64,000 bases of DNA from Flavobacterium supellecticarium (GCF_004801375.1 NZ_SSNZ01000005.1:124001-188000), one strand, 5' to 3'; shown: positions 38,831-45,811, numbered from the stretch's first letter. Translations and numbers: made by a program. Notes: a model not told the origin generated them from the sequence alone.

Positions 38831-38992
38831 TTAGTCTAAAGCTTTGTCGATTGCGATGCTCATTGTTAGGCCAATGATCACTCCTACACATACCGGAGTG
38901 GTTCCACCGTTTACATCGTTTAATTGGTTGTCATTTAGTTCTACTAATGAACTTTTAGCGAAAGCTAATTTGTTGGAAGTTTGTGTTTTCAT
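38831..38992 (-). CDS. RiPP precursor, tandem copy 2 (M core)
   Basis: Same protein as tandem copy 1, with only silent changes. Spacer A upstream. Confidence 0.9.
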   Translation of the reverse strand: MKTQTSNKLAFAKSSLVELNDNQLNDVNGGTTPVCVGVIIGLTMSIAIDKALD

Positions 38993-39020
38993 AATTTTTG
39001 TGTTTTTTGTTGGTTAAGGA

Positions 39021-39182
39021 TTAGTCTAAAGCTTTGTCGATTGCAACATAAATTGAAAGGCCAATGATCACTCCTACACATACCGGAGTGGTTCCACCGT
39101 TTACATCGTTTAACTGGTTGTCGTTTAGTTCTACTAATGAACTTTTAGCGAAAGCTAATTTGTTGGAAGTTTGCGTTTTCAT
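39021..39182 (-). CDS. RiPP precursor, tandem copy 3 (Y core)
   Basis: Core variant GLSIYVAIDKALD. It stands between two M copies. Spacer A upstream. Confidence 0.9.
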   Translation of the reverse strand: MKTQTSNKLAFAKSSLVELNDNQLNDVNGGTTPVCVGVIIGLSIYVAIDKALD

Positions 39183-39210
39183 AATTTTTGTGTTTTTTGT
39201 TGGTTAAGGA

Positions 39211-39372
39211 TTAGTCTAAAGCTTTGTCGATTGCGATGCTCATTGTTAGGCCAATGATCACTCCTACACATACCGGAGTGGTTCCACCGTTTACATCGTT
39301 TAATTGGTTGTCATTTAGTTCTACTAATGAACTTTTAGCGAAAGCTAATTTGTTGGAAGTTTGTGTTTTCAT
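39211..39372 (-). CDS. RiPP precursor, tandem copy 4 (M core)
   Basis: M core; first copy from the left with spacer B upstream. Confidence 0.9.
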   Translation of the reverse strand: MKTQTSNKLAFAKSSLVELNDNQLNDVNGGTTPVCVGVIIGLTMSIAIDKALD

Positions 39373-39398
39373 GTTTTTAAAGTTTTGTTGGTTAAAGA

Positions 39399-39560
39399 TT
39401 AGTCTAAAGCTTTGTCAATTGCGACATAAATTGAAAGGCCAATGATCACTCCTACACATACCGGAGTAGTTCCACCGTTTACATCGTTTAACTGGTTGTC
39501 GTTTAGTTCTACTAATGAACTTTTAGCGAAAGCTAATTTGTTGGAAGTTTGTGTTTTCAT
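39399..39560 (-). CDS. RiPP precursor, tandem copy 5 (Y core)
   Basis: Y core with GTCGCAATTGAC in place of GTTGCAATCGAC (silent). Spacer A upstream. Confidence 0.9.
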   Translation of the reverse strand: MKTQTSNKLAFAKSSLVELNDNQLNDVNGGTTPVCVGVIIGLSIYVAIDKALD

Positions 39561-39588
39561 AATTTTTGTGTTTTTTGTTGGTTAAAGA

Positions 39589-39750
39589 TTAGTCTAAAGC
39601 TTTGTCGATTGCGATGCTCATTGTTAGCCCGATGATCACTCCTACACATACCGGAGTAGTTCCACCGTTTACATCGTTTAACTGGTTGTCGTTTAGTTCT
39701 ACTAATGAACTTTTAGCAAAAGCTAATTTGTTGGAAGTTTGTGTTTTCAT
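39589..39750 (-). CDS. RiPP precursor, tandem copy 6 (M core)
   Basis: M core with a silent Gly-Leu codon change (GGGCTA). Spacer B upstream. Confidence 0.9.
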   Translation of the reverse strand: MKTQTSNKLAFAKSSLVELNDNQLNDVNGGTTPVCVGVIIGLTMSIAIDKALD

Positions 39751-39776
39751 GTTTTTAAAGTTTTGTTGGTTAAAGA

Positions 39777-39938
39777 TTAGTCTAAAGCTTTGTCAATTGC
39801 GATGCTCATTGTTAGGCCAATGATCACTCCTACACATACCGGAGTCGTCCCACCATTTACATCGTTTAACTGGTTGTCGTTTAGTTCTACTAATGAACTT
39901 TTAGCGAAAGCTAATTTGTTGGAAGTTTGTGTTTTCAT
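39777..39938 (-). CDS. RiPP precursor, tandem copy 7 (M core)
   Basis: M core. GG-TT codons differ silently (GGTGGGACGACT), a marker shared only with copy 8, so these two are the product of a recent duplication. Spacer B upstream. Confidence 0.9.
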   Translation of the reverse strand: MKTQTSNKLAFAKSSLVELNDNQLNDVNGGTTPVCVGVIIGLTMSIAIDKALD

Positions 39939-39964
39939 GTTTTTAAAGTTTTGTTGGTTAAAGA

Positions 39965-40126
39965 TTAGTCTAAAGCTTTGTCAATTGCGATGCTCATTGT
40001 TAGGCCAATGATCACTCCTACACATACCGGAGTCGTCCCACCATTTACATCGTTTAACTGGTTGTCGTTTAGTTCTACTAATGAACTTTTAGCGAAAGCT
40101 AATTTGTTGGAAGTTTGTGTTTTCAT
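39965..40126 (-). CDS. RiPP precursor, tandem copy 8 (M core)
   Basis: Apparently identical to copy 7 over the gene. Spacer B upstream with AGAGA in place of AAAGA. Confidence 0.9.
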   Translation of the reverse strand: MKTQTSNKLAFAKSSLVELNDNQLNDVNGGTTPVCVGVIIGLTMSIAIDKALD

Positions 40127-40152
40127 GTTTTTAAAGTTTTGTTGGTTAGAGA

Positions 40153-40314
40153 TTAGTCTAAAGCTTTGTCAATTGCGATGCTCATTGTTAGGCCAATGAT
40201 CACTCCTACACATACCGGAGTAGTTCCACCGTTTACATCGTTTAACTGGTTGTCGTTTAGTTCTACTAATGAACTTTTAGCGAAAGCTAATTTGTTGGAA
40301 GTTTGTGTTTTCAT
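40153..40314 (-). CDS. RiPP precursor, tandem copy 9 (M core)
   Basis: M core without the copy 7/8 marker. Spacer A upstream. Confidence 0.9.
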   Translation of the reverse strand: MKTQTSNKLAFAKSSLVELNDNQLNDVNGGTTPVCVGVIIGLTMSIAIDKALD

Positions 40315-40342
40315 AATTTTTGTGTTTTTTGTTGGTTAAGGA

Positions 40343-40504
40343 TTAGTCTAAAGCTTTGTCAATTGCGATGCTCATTGTTAGTCCAATGATCACTCCTACA
40401 CATACCGGAGTGGTTCCACCGTTTACATCGTTTAATTGGTTGTCATTTAGTTCTACTAATGAACTTTTAGCGAAAGCTAATTTGTTGCAAGTTTGCGTTT
40501 TCAT
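40343..40504 (-). CDS. RiPP precursor, tandem copy 10 (M core, leader S6C)
   Basis: M core; leader residue 6 is Cys (MKTQTCNKLA). The upstream spacer A is 27 nt, one T short. Confidence 0.9.
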   Translation of the reverse strand: MKTQTCNKLAFAKSSLVELNDNQLNDVNGGTTPVCVGVIIGLTMSIAIDKALD

Positions 40505-40531
40505 AATTTTTGTGTTTTTGTTGGTTAAGGA

Positions 40532-40693
40532 TTAGTCTAAAGCTTTGTCAATTGCGATGCTCATTGTTAGGCCGATGATCACTCCTACACATACTGGAGT
40601 CGTTCCGCCGTTTACATCGTTTAATTGGTTGTCGTTTAGTTCTACTAATGAACTTTTAGCGAAGGCTAATTTGTTGGAAGTTTGCGTTTTCAT
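40532..40693 (-). CDS. RiPP precursor, tandem copy 11 (M core)
   Basis: M core with silent changes in the GG-TTPV codons (GGCGGAACGACTCCAGTA). Spacer A upstream. Confidence 0.9.
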   Translation of the reverse strand: MKTQTSNKLAFAKSSLVELNDNQLNDVNGGTTPVCVGVIIGLTMSIAIDKALD

Positions 40694-40721
40694 AATTTTT
40701 GTGTTTTTTGTTGGTTAAAGA

Positions 40722-40883
40722 TTAGTCTAAAGCTTTGTCGATTGCGATGCTCATTGTTAGTCCAATGATCACTCCTACACATACCGGAGTAGTTCCACCG
40801 TTTACATCGTTTAACTGGTTGTCGTTTAGTTCTACTAATGAACTTTTAGCGAAAGCTAATTTGTTGGTAGTTTGTGTTTTCAT
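40722..40883 (-). CDS. RiPP precursor, tandem copy 12 (M core, leader S6T)
   Basis: M core; leader residue 6 is Thr (MKTQTTNKLA). Spacer B upstream. Last M copy before the block of Y copies. Confidence 0.9.
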   Translation of the reverse strand: MKTQTTNKLAFAKSSLVELNDNQLNDVNGGTTPVCVGVIIGLTMSIAIDKALD

Positions 40884-40909
40884 GTTTTTAAAGTTTTGTT
40901 GGTTAGAGA

Positions 40910-41071
40910 TTAGTCTAAAGCTTTGTCAATTGCGACATAAATTGAAAGGCCAATGATCACTCCTACACATACCGGAGTGGTTCCACCGTTTACATCGTTT
41001 AACTGGTTGTCGTTTAGTTCTACTAATGAACTTTTAGCGAAGGCTAATTTGTTGGAAGTTTGTGTTTTCAT
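40910..41071 (-). CDS. RiPP precursor, tandem copy 13 (Y core)
   Basis: Y core, first of three adjacent Y copies. Spacer B upstream. Confidence 0.9.
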   Translation of the reverse strand: MKTQTSNKLAFAKSSLVELNDNQLNDVNGGTTPVCVGVIIGLSIYVAIDKALD

Positions 41072-41097
41072 GTTTTTAAAGTTTTGTTGGTTAGAGA

Positions 41098-41259
41098 TTA
41101 GTCTAAAGCTTTGTCAATTGCGACATAAATTGAAAGGCCAATGATCACTCCTACACATACCGGAGTAGTTCCACCGTTTACATCGTTTAACTGGTTGTCG
41201 TTTAGTTCTACTAATGAACTTTTAGCGAAGGCTAATTTGTTGGAAGTTTGCGTTTTCAT
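41098..41259 (-). CDS. RiPP precursor, tandem copy 14 (Y core)
   Basis: Y core, nearly the same as copy 13. Spacer B upstream. Confidence 0.9.
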   Translation of the reverse strand: MKTQTSNKLAFAKSSLVELNDNQLNDVNGGTTPVCVGVIIGLSIYVAIDKALD

Positions 41260-41285
41260 GTTTTTAAAGTTTTGTTGGTTAAAGA

Positions 41286-41447
41286 TTAGTCTAAAGCTTT
41301 GTCGATTGCGACATAAATTGAAAGGCCAATGATCACTCCTACACATACCGGAGTGGTTCCACCGTTTACATCGTTTAATTGGTTGTCATTTAGTTCTACT
41401 AATGAACTTTTAGCGAAAGCTAATTTGTTGGAAGTTTGTGTTTTCAT
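41286..41447 (-). CDS. RiPP precursor, tandem copy 15 (Y core)
   Basis: Y core and the upstream-most repeat. Its upstream spacer is unlike A and B, so it marks the edge of the amplified block. Confidence 0.9.
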   Translation of the reverse strand: MKTQTSNKLAFAKSSLVELNDNQLNDVNGGTTPVCVGVIIGLSIYVAIDKALD

Positions 41448-41473
41448 ATTGTTTGATTTTTAAAGGTTAAGAA

Positions 41474-41641
41474 TTAATTTACTGCTTGATCAGCCAATAA
41501 AGTAGTCGTAGAAGTAACCGTAAACAGTGTTGTTAAAATAAGAGGCGAGGTTCCACCTTTCACATCAATCATCTGACTGTTGTTTAATTCTACCAGGTCG
41601 TTTTTGGCAAAGGCCAGTTTGTTCGTGTTTTGTGTTTTCAT
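41474..41641 (-). CDS. RiPP precursor, Thr-rich Cys-free core
   Basis: 55 aa. Leader MKTQNTNKLAFAKNDLVELN, ending DVKGG. The 25-residue core has no Cys and nine Thr/Ser (TSPLILTTLF then TVTSTTTLLA). It could be heavily dehydrated but not cyclised by thioether. Confidence 0.8.
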   Translation of the reverse strand: MKTQNTNKLAFAKNDLVELNNSQMIDVKGGTSPLILTTLFTVTSTTTLLADQAVN

Positions 41642-41665
41642 CGTTGTTGTTTTTATCGTTAAGGC

Positions 41666-41851
41666 TTAATTTTTTTCCGCTTGATCAAATATTACAGAAG
41701 ATGTGGCTGTAACAAGAGATGTGGATCCAACTATTGTCATCGCAATAATAGAGGTACCGGTACCACCTTGCACATGGAGCATCTGGTTACTGTTTAATTC
41801 TACCAGGTCGTTTTTGGCAAAGGCCAGTTTGTTGTGGTGTGTTGTTTTCAT
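41666..41851 (-). CDS. RiPP precursor, Ser/Thr-rich Cys-free core
   Basis: 61 aa. Leader MKTTHHNKLAFAKNDLVELN, ending HVQGG. The core begins TGTSIIAMTIVGSTSLVTAT and has no Cys. Leader residues 7-20 are the same as in the preceding gene, though the cores differ. Confidence 0.8.
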   Translation of the reverse strand: MKTTHHNKLAFAKNDLVELNSNQMLHVQGGTGTSIIAMTIVGSTSLVTATSSVIFDQAEKN

Positions 41852-41873
41852 GGTTTTCGTTTTTGAGTATTAC

Positions 41874-42029
41874 TTATTCCGCCATCATGGCTTCAATAAC
41901 CACTATGGTTACTATGGCTAATGTTACTGTTGGTGTCGATCCGCCATTGATTTCCATTAAATGAGCATCGTTTAATTCGGTAACAGCGCTTTTGGCGAAA
42001 GCGAGTTTGTTGGTGTTTGGTGTTTTCAT
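41874..42029 (-). CDS. RiPP precursor, short hydrophobic core
   Basis: 51 aa. Leader MKTPNTNKLAFAKSAVTELN, ending EINGG. The core begins STPTVTLAIVTIVVIEA: Cys-free, hydrophobic, membrane-helix-like, with an acidic end. Confidence 0.78.
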   Translation of the reverse strand: MKTPNTNKLAFAKSAVTELNDAHLMEINGGSTPTVTLAIVTIVVIEAMMAE

Positions 42030-42053
42030 ATTGTTGTTCTTTTTACGTTATAC

Positions 42054-42218
42054 TTAATCCAGCATTTGCTCTACGGTATAGCCAACTGCTACGGATATAG
42101 CCACAGTGATCGCAACCGTTAATAGTGATCCTCCGTTTACATTTCTTAAATGATCATCGTTTAATTCGACGATCGCGCTTTTGGCAAAAGCCAATTTGTT
42201 GGTGTTTTGTGTTTTCAT
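42054..42218 (-). CDS. RiPP precursor, hydrophobic core (SLLTVAI type)
   Basis: 54 aa. Leader MKTQNTNKLAFAKSAIVELN, ending NVNGG. The core begins SLLTVAITVAISVAVGYTV; Cys-free, alternating Val/Ile/Ala. Closely related to the gene at 43155-43319. I chose the ATG at 42218, not the longer frame, to match the leader family. Confidence 0.8.
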   Translation of the reverse strand: MKTQNTNKLAFAKSAIVELNDDHLRNVNGGSLLTVAITVAISVAVGYTVEQMLD

Positions 42219-42484
42219 ACTGTTGTTGTTTTTTAGGTTGTGAATAATCATACCGGTTCCGACGCAAGTAAACCGATGTTCACTTACCGCTGGTTTTCTC
42301 CGTTATGTCGTGTGATTTTTTCCGCTTAAAGTCCAGACGACTTTCTATTTTACTTACGACAAATCCGTCGTAATTCGTCATCGTAACGATTATGATCCGC
42401 TTTTTATGTCGTTGTAATGATCCTTGTTAAGAATCTTATTCCGAAAAAAGCAATCAATGGATCGTATCGGTTTTCCGGTTTTAT
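42219..42484 (-). other. spacer with a remnant of a repeated module
   Basis: 266 bp. Positions 42241-42380 repeat the segments at about 42661-42800 and 43335-43475. The end of this copy still carries the GACAAATCCGTCG tail of a CxxCxC precursor whose body is missing. The rest shows no gene. Confidence 0.65.
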
Positions 42485-42640
42485 TTATTGTGCTTCCAGA
42501 TAAGTGGCTGCCAATATCGACACCGTTACAATAAGGGTTACTGTTATCGAACCACCATTTACAGTGTTCAATTGATCGTCATTTAATTCTACTACAGAAT
42601 TTTTGGCAAAAGCCAATTTGTTGGTGTTTTGTGTTTTCAT
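42485..42640 (-). CDS. RiPP precursor, hydrophobic core (SITVTLI type)
   Basis: 51 aa. Leader MKTQNTNKLAFAKNSVVELN, ending TVNGG. The core begins SITVTLIVTVSILAATY and ends LEAQ; Cys-free. Confidence 0.8.
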   Translation of the reverse strand: MKTQNTNKLAFAKNSVVELNDDQLNTVNGGSITVTLIVTVSILAATYLEAQ

Positions 42641-42769
42641 ACTGTTGTTTTTTTAGGTTGTGAATAGTCATACCGGTTCCGACGCAAGTAAACCGATGTT
42701 CTCTTACCGCTGGTTTTCTCCGTTATGTCGTGTGATTTTTTCCGCTTAAAGTCCGGACGACTTTCTGTT

Positions 42770-42943
42770 TTACTTACGACAAATCCGTCGTTTACAATCG
42801 TTTGTACCGTAGCATACGCATCCCGAACAGGTTTCTCCGCCAACAATAGTCGATCCATCATTACCATTGATTCTGTCTGCAGGGTTTAATGCTGCTACCG
42901 AACTTTTTGCAAAAGGCTGTTTCGTGTACTGTGTTGTTTTCTT
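42770..42943 (-). pseudogene. decayed CxxCxC-type precursor
   Basis: The reading frame still shows PFAKSSVAALNPAD and GSTIVGGETCSGCVC, so it is a relative of the gene at 43447-43623. The start ATG has become AAG, with an in-frame stop just upstream and no other start codon. The GG cleavage site reads DG. A two-base deletion after CVC shifts the core, giving a different tail (ends RICRK). It is best read as a dead copy. Confidence 0.75.
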
Positions 42944-42955
42944 GAGATCGCCTTT

Positions 42956-43132
42956 TTATTCCTGAGCCACTACGGTATTCATCGTTCCCGTATAAACAAT
43001 CGTATAAAAGATTGCCGAACCGGAACATACCGGGGTTGATCCGCCGTTGATATCGTGTAACTGACTGTTATTTAATTCCACTAAAGAATTTTTAGCAAAA
43101 GCAAGCTTTGTTGGTGTGTGTGTTGTTTTCAT
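42956..43132 (-). CDS. RiPP precursor, single-Cys core (STPVCSG)
   Basis: 58 aa. Leader MKTTHTPTKLAFAKNSLVEL, ending DINGG. The core begins STPVCSGSAIFYTIVYTGT, with one Cys at core position 5. That is the same place as in the tandem copies (TTPVCVG), which suggests a shared ring position. Confidence 0.8.
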   Translation of the reverse strand: MKTTHTPTKLAFAKNSLVELNNSQLHDINGGSTPVCSGSAIFYTIVYTGTMNTVVAQE

Positions 43133-43154
43133 CTTTTTTTGTTTTTATATATAT

Positions 43155-43319
43155 TTAATCCAGGTTTTTTCCTACTGTGTAACCTGCAGCTACAGATATA
43201 GCCACTACAATTGCACTAAGTAATAGAGATCCGCCATTTACATTGTTTAAATGATCATCGTTTAATTCCACGATGGCGTTTTTGGCAAAGGCCAGTTTGG
43301 TTGTGTTTTGTGTTTTCAT
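43155..43319 (-). CDS. RiPP precursor, hydrophobic core (SLLLSAI type)
   Basis: 54 aa. Leader MKTQNTTKLAFAKNAIVELN, ending NVNGG. The core begins SLLLSAIVVAISVAAGYTV; Cys-free. Sister of the gene at 42054-42218. Confidence 0.8.
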   Translation of the reverse strand: MKTQNTTKLAFAKNAIVELNDDHLNNVNGGSLLLSAIVVAISVAAGYTVGKNLD

Positions 43320-43446
43320 ACTGTTGTTGTTTTTAGGTTCTGAATAGCCATGCCAAGCCTGACGCAAGTAAACATTCGTTTCTTACCGCAGTTGTATCCG
43401 CTATGTATTGTGATTTTTTCCGCTTAATGTCCGGCCGACCTTGTAT

Positions 43447-43623
43447 TTAGGCTACGGCAAATCCATCGCTTACAATTGTTTGCACCGGAAGGCATACGCA
43501 TCCCGAACAGGTTTCCCCACCTACAATTGTCGATCCGCCGTTAATCGTTATGATATCTGCAGGATTTAATTCTGCTACCGAACTTTTGGCAAAAGCCAGT
43601 TTGTTATTGTGTGTTGTTTTTAT
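43447..43623 (-). CDS. RiPP precursor, CxxCxC core, ATA at the start position
   Basis: 58 codons from the conserved position: KTTHNNKLAFAKSSVAELN, ending TINGG. The core begins STIVGGETCSGCVCLPVQT, three Cys. The expected ATG is ATA (43621-43623). An in-frame ATG 21 codons upstream (43686) lies inside the next precursor gene, so translation may start there, use ATA weakly, or fail. Otherwise the frame is intact. Confidence 0.65.
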   Translation of the reverse strand: MKTTHNNKLAFAKSSVAELNPADIITINGGSTIVGGETCSGCVCLPVQTIVSDGFAVA

Positions 43624-43634
43624 AGTGCTTACGT

Positions 43635-43817
43635 TTAGGACTGTAGTTTCGTGATATTGCGAATCGGTCCCGGAACCAAAATACAATCACCACAAATCAA
43701 TGTCGTTTGTTCGTTGATGGTGTCTCCTCCGCCGGCAATCTGGCGCATTGTGGATTGGTTTAATTCTGTAATATCACTTTTCTTAAAATGAAGCTTGTTT
43801 GGGTCTGCTTTTTTCAT
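43635..43817 (-). CDS. RiPP precursor, CGDC core (TTLICGDC type)
   Basis: 60 aa. Leader MKKADPNKLHFKKSDITELN, ending IAGGG. The core has EQTTLICGDCILVPGPIRNI: a CxxC followed by VPGPIR. Very close to the gene at 45812-45997. Confidence 0.82.
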   Translation of the reverse strand: MKKADPNKLHFKKSDITELNQSTMRQIAGGGDTINEQTTLICGDCILVPGPIRNITKLQS

Positions 43818-43829
43818 ATTTCTTATTTT

Positions 43830-43994
43830 TTAGTTGTTGTCAAATTTTTCGGTAATCGTTTGTAAGGTCATCGTGATCAAAGTTGTACTCGATGGTGTCA
43901 GCGTTCCGCCGGCTATAGTAGCCATGGTTTGTTCGTTTAACTCGGTTATCGATCGCTTTTGAAACGTCAGTTGGTGGGTTGTTTCTTTTTTCAT
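43830..43994 (-). CDS. RiPP precursor, Thr-rich Cys-free core (TLTPSST)
   Basis: 54 aa. Leader MKKETTHQLTFQKRSITELN, ending TIAGG. The core begins TLTPSSTTLITMTLQTITE: nine Thr/Ser, no Cys. Confidence 0.8.
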   Translation of the reverse strand: MKKETTHQLTFQKRSITELNEQTMATIAGGTLTPSSTTLITMTLQTITEKFDNN

Positions 43995-44004
43995 AGCTCC
44001 CGTT

Positions 44005-44175
44005 TTATAATAATGTCATGTCATTTTCGGTTCCCACGGTAAGAATCACCAGTGACGTTGTCCCGATAAAGGTTGTACTTCCGGTTCCTCCGGCAATCGC
44101 ATTCATTTTTTGTTCGTTTAATTCAACCAGTGAATTTTTACGAAACATCAGTGCGTTATTGGTTTGCTGTTTCAT
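44005..44175 (-). CDS. RiPP precursor, Thr/Ser-rich Cys-free core (TGSTTFI)
   Basis: 56 aa. Leader MKQQTNNALMFRKNSLVELN, ending AIAGG. The core begins TGSTTFIGTTSLVILTVGT; no Cys. Confidence 0.8.
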   Translation of the reverse strand: MKQQTNNALMFRKNSLVELNEQKMNAIAGGTGSTTFIGTTSLVILTVGTENDMTLL

Positions 44176-44468
44176 GTTTCTTATTTTTTTGTTTATCCGT
44201 TTTCGTGACGATATAGCATACCGTCTGGTTATTTTCGATCCCCGAAACGACTGGCAAACAGGCAGATTTGGTCGGCGTTGCGCTGTTGCAACTTACAGTT
44301 CCCTTCTATCATCGGGTTATAAATGCCCGTTTGCTATGGTTCACGGATGATGCTGTTTTTTAATCTCCTGGCAGACATCTTTTCGATATCGCTATCGGAT
44401 CCGATCAATAATGGCGCTTCTTTCTGATGAACGTTTTTTTTCGTTTTTATGAGATTACGTCGTTGCTT
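44176..44468 (-). other. spacer, possible precursor relic
   Basis: 293 bp with higher GC than the neighbours and no intact gene. On the minus strand a frame from ATA at 44448-44450 reads IKTKKNVHQKEAPLLIGSDS and later DIEKMSARRLKN, faintly like a degraded leader without GG. I regard it as a possible relic only. Confidence 0.3.
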
Positions 44469-44633
44469 TTAGCGCACTACTTTATTGATAGCCGTATACA
44501 TCGTTATCATTACTAATGATGTACCTCCTGCCATAGTTAATGTACCTCCGATAATGGTCGCCATTTTCGGTTCGTTTAATTCAACTAATGCTGTTTTATG
44601 GAATTCCAGCTTACTGATGGTTTTCTTTTTCAT
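44469..44633 (-). CDS. RiPP precursor, Cys-free core (TLTMAGG)
   Basis: 54 aa. Leader MKKKTISKLEFHKTALVELN, ending TIIGG. The core begins TLTMAGGTSLVMITMYTAI and ends NKVVR; Cys-free. It contains a second GG within the core (AGGT), a possible alternative cut site. Confidence 0.8.
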   Translation of the reverse strand: MKKKTISKLEFHKTALVELNEPKMATIIGGTLTMAGGTSLVMITMYTAINKVVR

Positions 44634-44645
44634 AGCTTTATTTTT

Positions 44646-44807
44646 TTAGTTGATCGCCATTCCGTTTTTAATGCGACTGGTAACCACTACACACTCGCCA
44701 CATACGAAGGTTGTTGCTCCGCCATTTACCTGGTTCATCACTTCTAAATCCAATTCTACAACCGCATTCGATTGAAATGCAAGTTTATTTGTTGCTTGTG
44801 TTTTCAT
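44646..44807 (-). CDS. RiPP precursor, CGEC core (TTFVCGEC)
   Basis: 53 aa. Leader MKTQATNKLAFQSNAVVELD, ending QVNGG. The core begins ATTFVCGECVVVTSRIKNG. LxFQSN replaces the usual LAFAK in this leader and the next two. Confidence 0.82.
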   Translation of the reverse strand: MKTQATNKLAFQSNAVVELDLEVMNQVNGGATTFVCGECVVVTSRIKNGMAIN

Positions 44808-44856
44808 ATGGTTTTACTTTTTGTTGTTAAATCGTGTTTGAATTCCGGACGTATTG

Positions 44857-45012
44857 TTAGTCCAGTGTATTTTCGATACGCGTGGTAATTACTACGCAGT
44901 CACCACAGATAAAGGTTGTCGCGCCGCCATTTACCTGGTTCATCACTTCTAAATCCAGTTCTGCAACCGCATTCGATTGAAATGCAAGTTTATTTGTTGC
45001 TTGTGTTTTCAT
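44857..45012 (-). CDS. RiPP precursor, CGDC core (TTFICGDC), copy a
   Basis: 51 aa. Core begins ATTFICGDCVVITTRIENT. The leader is the same as in the gene at 44646 apart from V17A. Its downstream flank TTCCGGACGTATTGTTAGTCC is repeated after copy b, showing tandem duplication. Confidence 0.82.
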   Translation of the reverse strand: MKTQATNKLAFQSNAVAELDLEVMNQVNGGATTFICGDCVVITTRIENTLD

Positions 45013-45087
45013 ATGGTTTTACTTTTTGTTGTTGTTAAATCTTCCGTGCAATGTTCCTGGAATTGTGTTGAAATTCCGGACGTATTG

Positions 45088-45243
45088 TTAGTCCAATGCC
45101 TTCTCGATACGGCTGGTAATTACCACGCAGTCACCACAGATAAAGGTTGTTGCGCCGCCAATTACCTGATGCATTGTTGTTACATCCAGTTCGGCAACTG
45201 CATTCGATTGGAATACCAATTTGTTTGTTACTTGTGTTTTCAT
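45088..45243 (-). CDS. RiPP precursor, CGDC core (TTFICGDC), copy b
   Basis: 51 aa. Core ATTFICGDCVVITSRIEK then ALD. The leader differs from copy a at several sites (MKTQVTNKLVFQSNAVAELD, ending QVIGG), while the first 14 core residues are the same. Confidence 0.82.
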   Translation of the reverse strand: MKTQVTNKLVFQSNAVAELDVTTMHQVIGGATTFICGDCVVITSRIEKALD

Positions 45244-45364
45244 ACTACTGTATTTTTTCGTTTTGATTATGGATTGCTTCGTTATAGGTCATAATTATCC
45301 TGTTGCCAAACAGCTGCTACTGTTCACATTATAAATAATAGCTCTATAAAAAGAGGGGATTTAC

Positions 45365-45541
45365 TTACTGCGCTTCGATCTGCATGATGGTTCCGATAAC
45401 GGAGATACATACGCATCCAGTACAGGTTTCGCCGCCCATAATTGTACTACCGCCATTAATCGTTATCATTTCCGTAGCATTTAATTCTGCGATATCATTT
45501 TTTGCAAATAACAATCGGTTTGTTGTGTGTGTTGTTTTCAT
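45365..45541 (-). CDS. RiPP precursor, CxxCxC core (STIMGGETC)
   Basis: 58 aa. Leader MKTTHTTNRLLFAKNDIAEL, ending TINGG. The core begins STIMGGETCTGCVCISVIG: three Cys in CxxCxC, as in the genes at 43447 and 42770, here with a normal ATG. A second GG lies inside the core. Confidence 0.82.
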   Translation of the reverse strand: MKTTHTTNRLLFAKNDIAELNATEMITINGGSTIMGGETCTGCVCISVIGTIMQIEAQ

Positions 45542-45552
45542 AAGGTTGTCGT

Positions 45553-45711
45553 TTATACCTGTGGTTTTATCATGTCTTTTAACTTATCACCGATATAGTT
45601 GATGATCGCATCCATAGAACCCCCATTTACGTTTTGTAACTGGTTGTCGTTTAGTTCTACTATTGCATTTTTTGCAAAATCAAGACGATTGTTGTGTTTT
45701 GTCGTTTTCAT
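45553..45711 (-). CDS. RiPP precursor, amphipathic core almost free of Ser/Thr
   Basis: 52 aa. Leader MKTTKHNNRLDFAKNAIVEL, ending NVNGG. The core SMDAIINYIGDKLKDMIK then PQV has one Ser, no Thr and no Cys. It looks like an amphipathic helix, so it may be exported almost unmodified. Confidence 0.8.
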   Translation of the reverse strand: MKTTKHNNRLDFAKNAIVELNDNQLQNVNGGSMDAIINYIGDKLKDMIKPQV

Positions 45712-45811
45712 AAGGTTGCTTTTTGTGTTAAACATTGTTTTTTAGAAGAAAAACCGTTGCTTTTGTAGTGTTTTAACCGAATAGTACGGTTTTTCCTCTT
45801 TTGAAATTATA

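Larger units (their letters stand above)
38641..41447 (-). repeat. tandem array of 15 precursor genes
   Basis: Fifteen direct repeats of 188-190 bp, each a complete 162-bp gene plus a 26-28 nt spacer. Encoded proteins are 53 aa and nearly identical. The core (23 residues) begins TTPVCVGVIIGL and ends AIDKALD, with two variants in the middle: TMSI (ten copies, called M) and SIYV (five copies, called Y). Two spacer types also occur: A (27-28 nt, with TTTTTGTGTTTT) and B (26 nt, with GTTTTTAAAG). Variant and spacer combine differently along the array, which points to repeated unequal exchange. Confidence 0.95.

Noticed and set aside
39224..41332. Series of plus-strand 63-73 aa ORFs beginning MSIAMLIV or MITPTHTG
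   Set aside because: They are the antisense shadows of the leftward tandem precursors. The minus frames carry the leader/GG pattern shared with non-repeated genes, and the plus frames have no such relatives.
38641..41447. Regular repeats as a CRISPR array or non-coding satellite
   Set aside because: The period of 188-190 bp is far too long for CRISPR, spacers are not unique, and each repeat is one intact ORF with synonymous variation.
42637..42867. 76-aa minus ORF containing VQTIVNDGF
   Set aside because: It starts inside the decayed precursor in another frame and runs through the repeated spacer. Its similarity to a true core tail is due to the frameshift in the pseudogene.
43624..43686. 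Upstream ATG as the certain start of the CxxCxC precursor
   Set aside because: The extension is the out-of-frame reading of the neighbour gene and does not resemble a leader. I keep it only as a possibility.
44176..44468. A further precursor gene on the minus strand
   Set aside because: There is no ATG, no GG and only faint likeness to a leader, so it is listed as a spacer with a possible relic.
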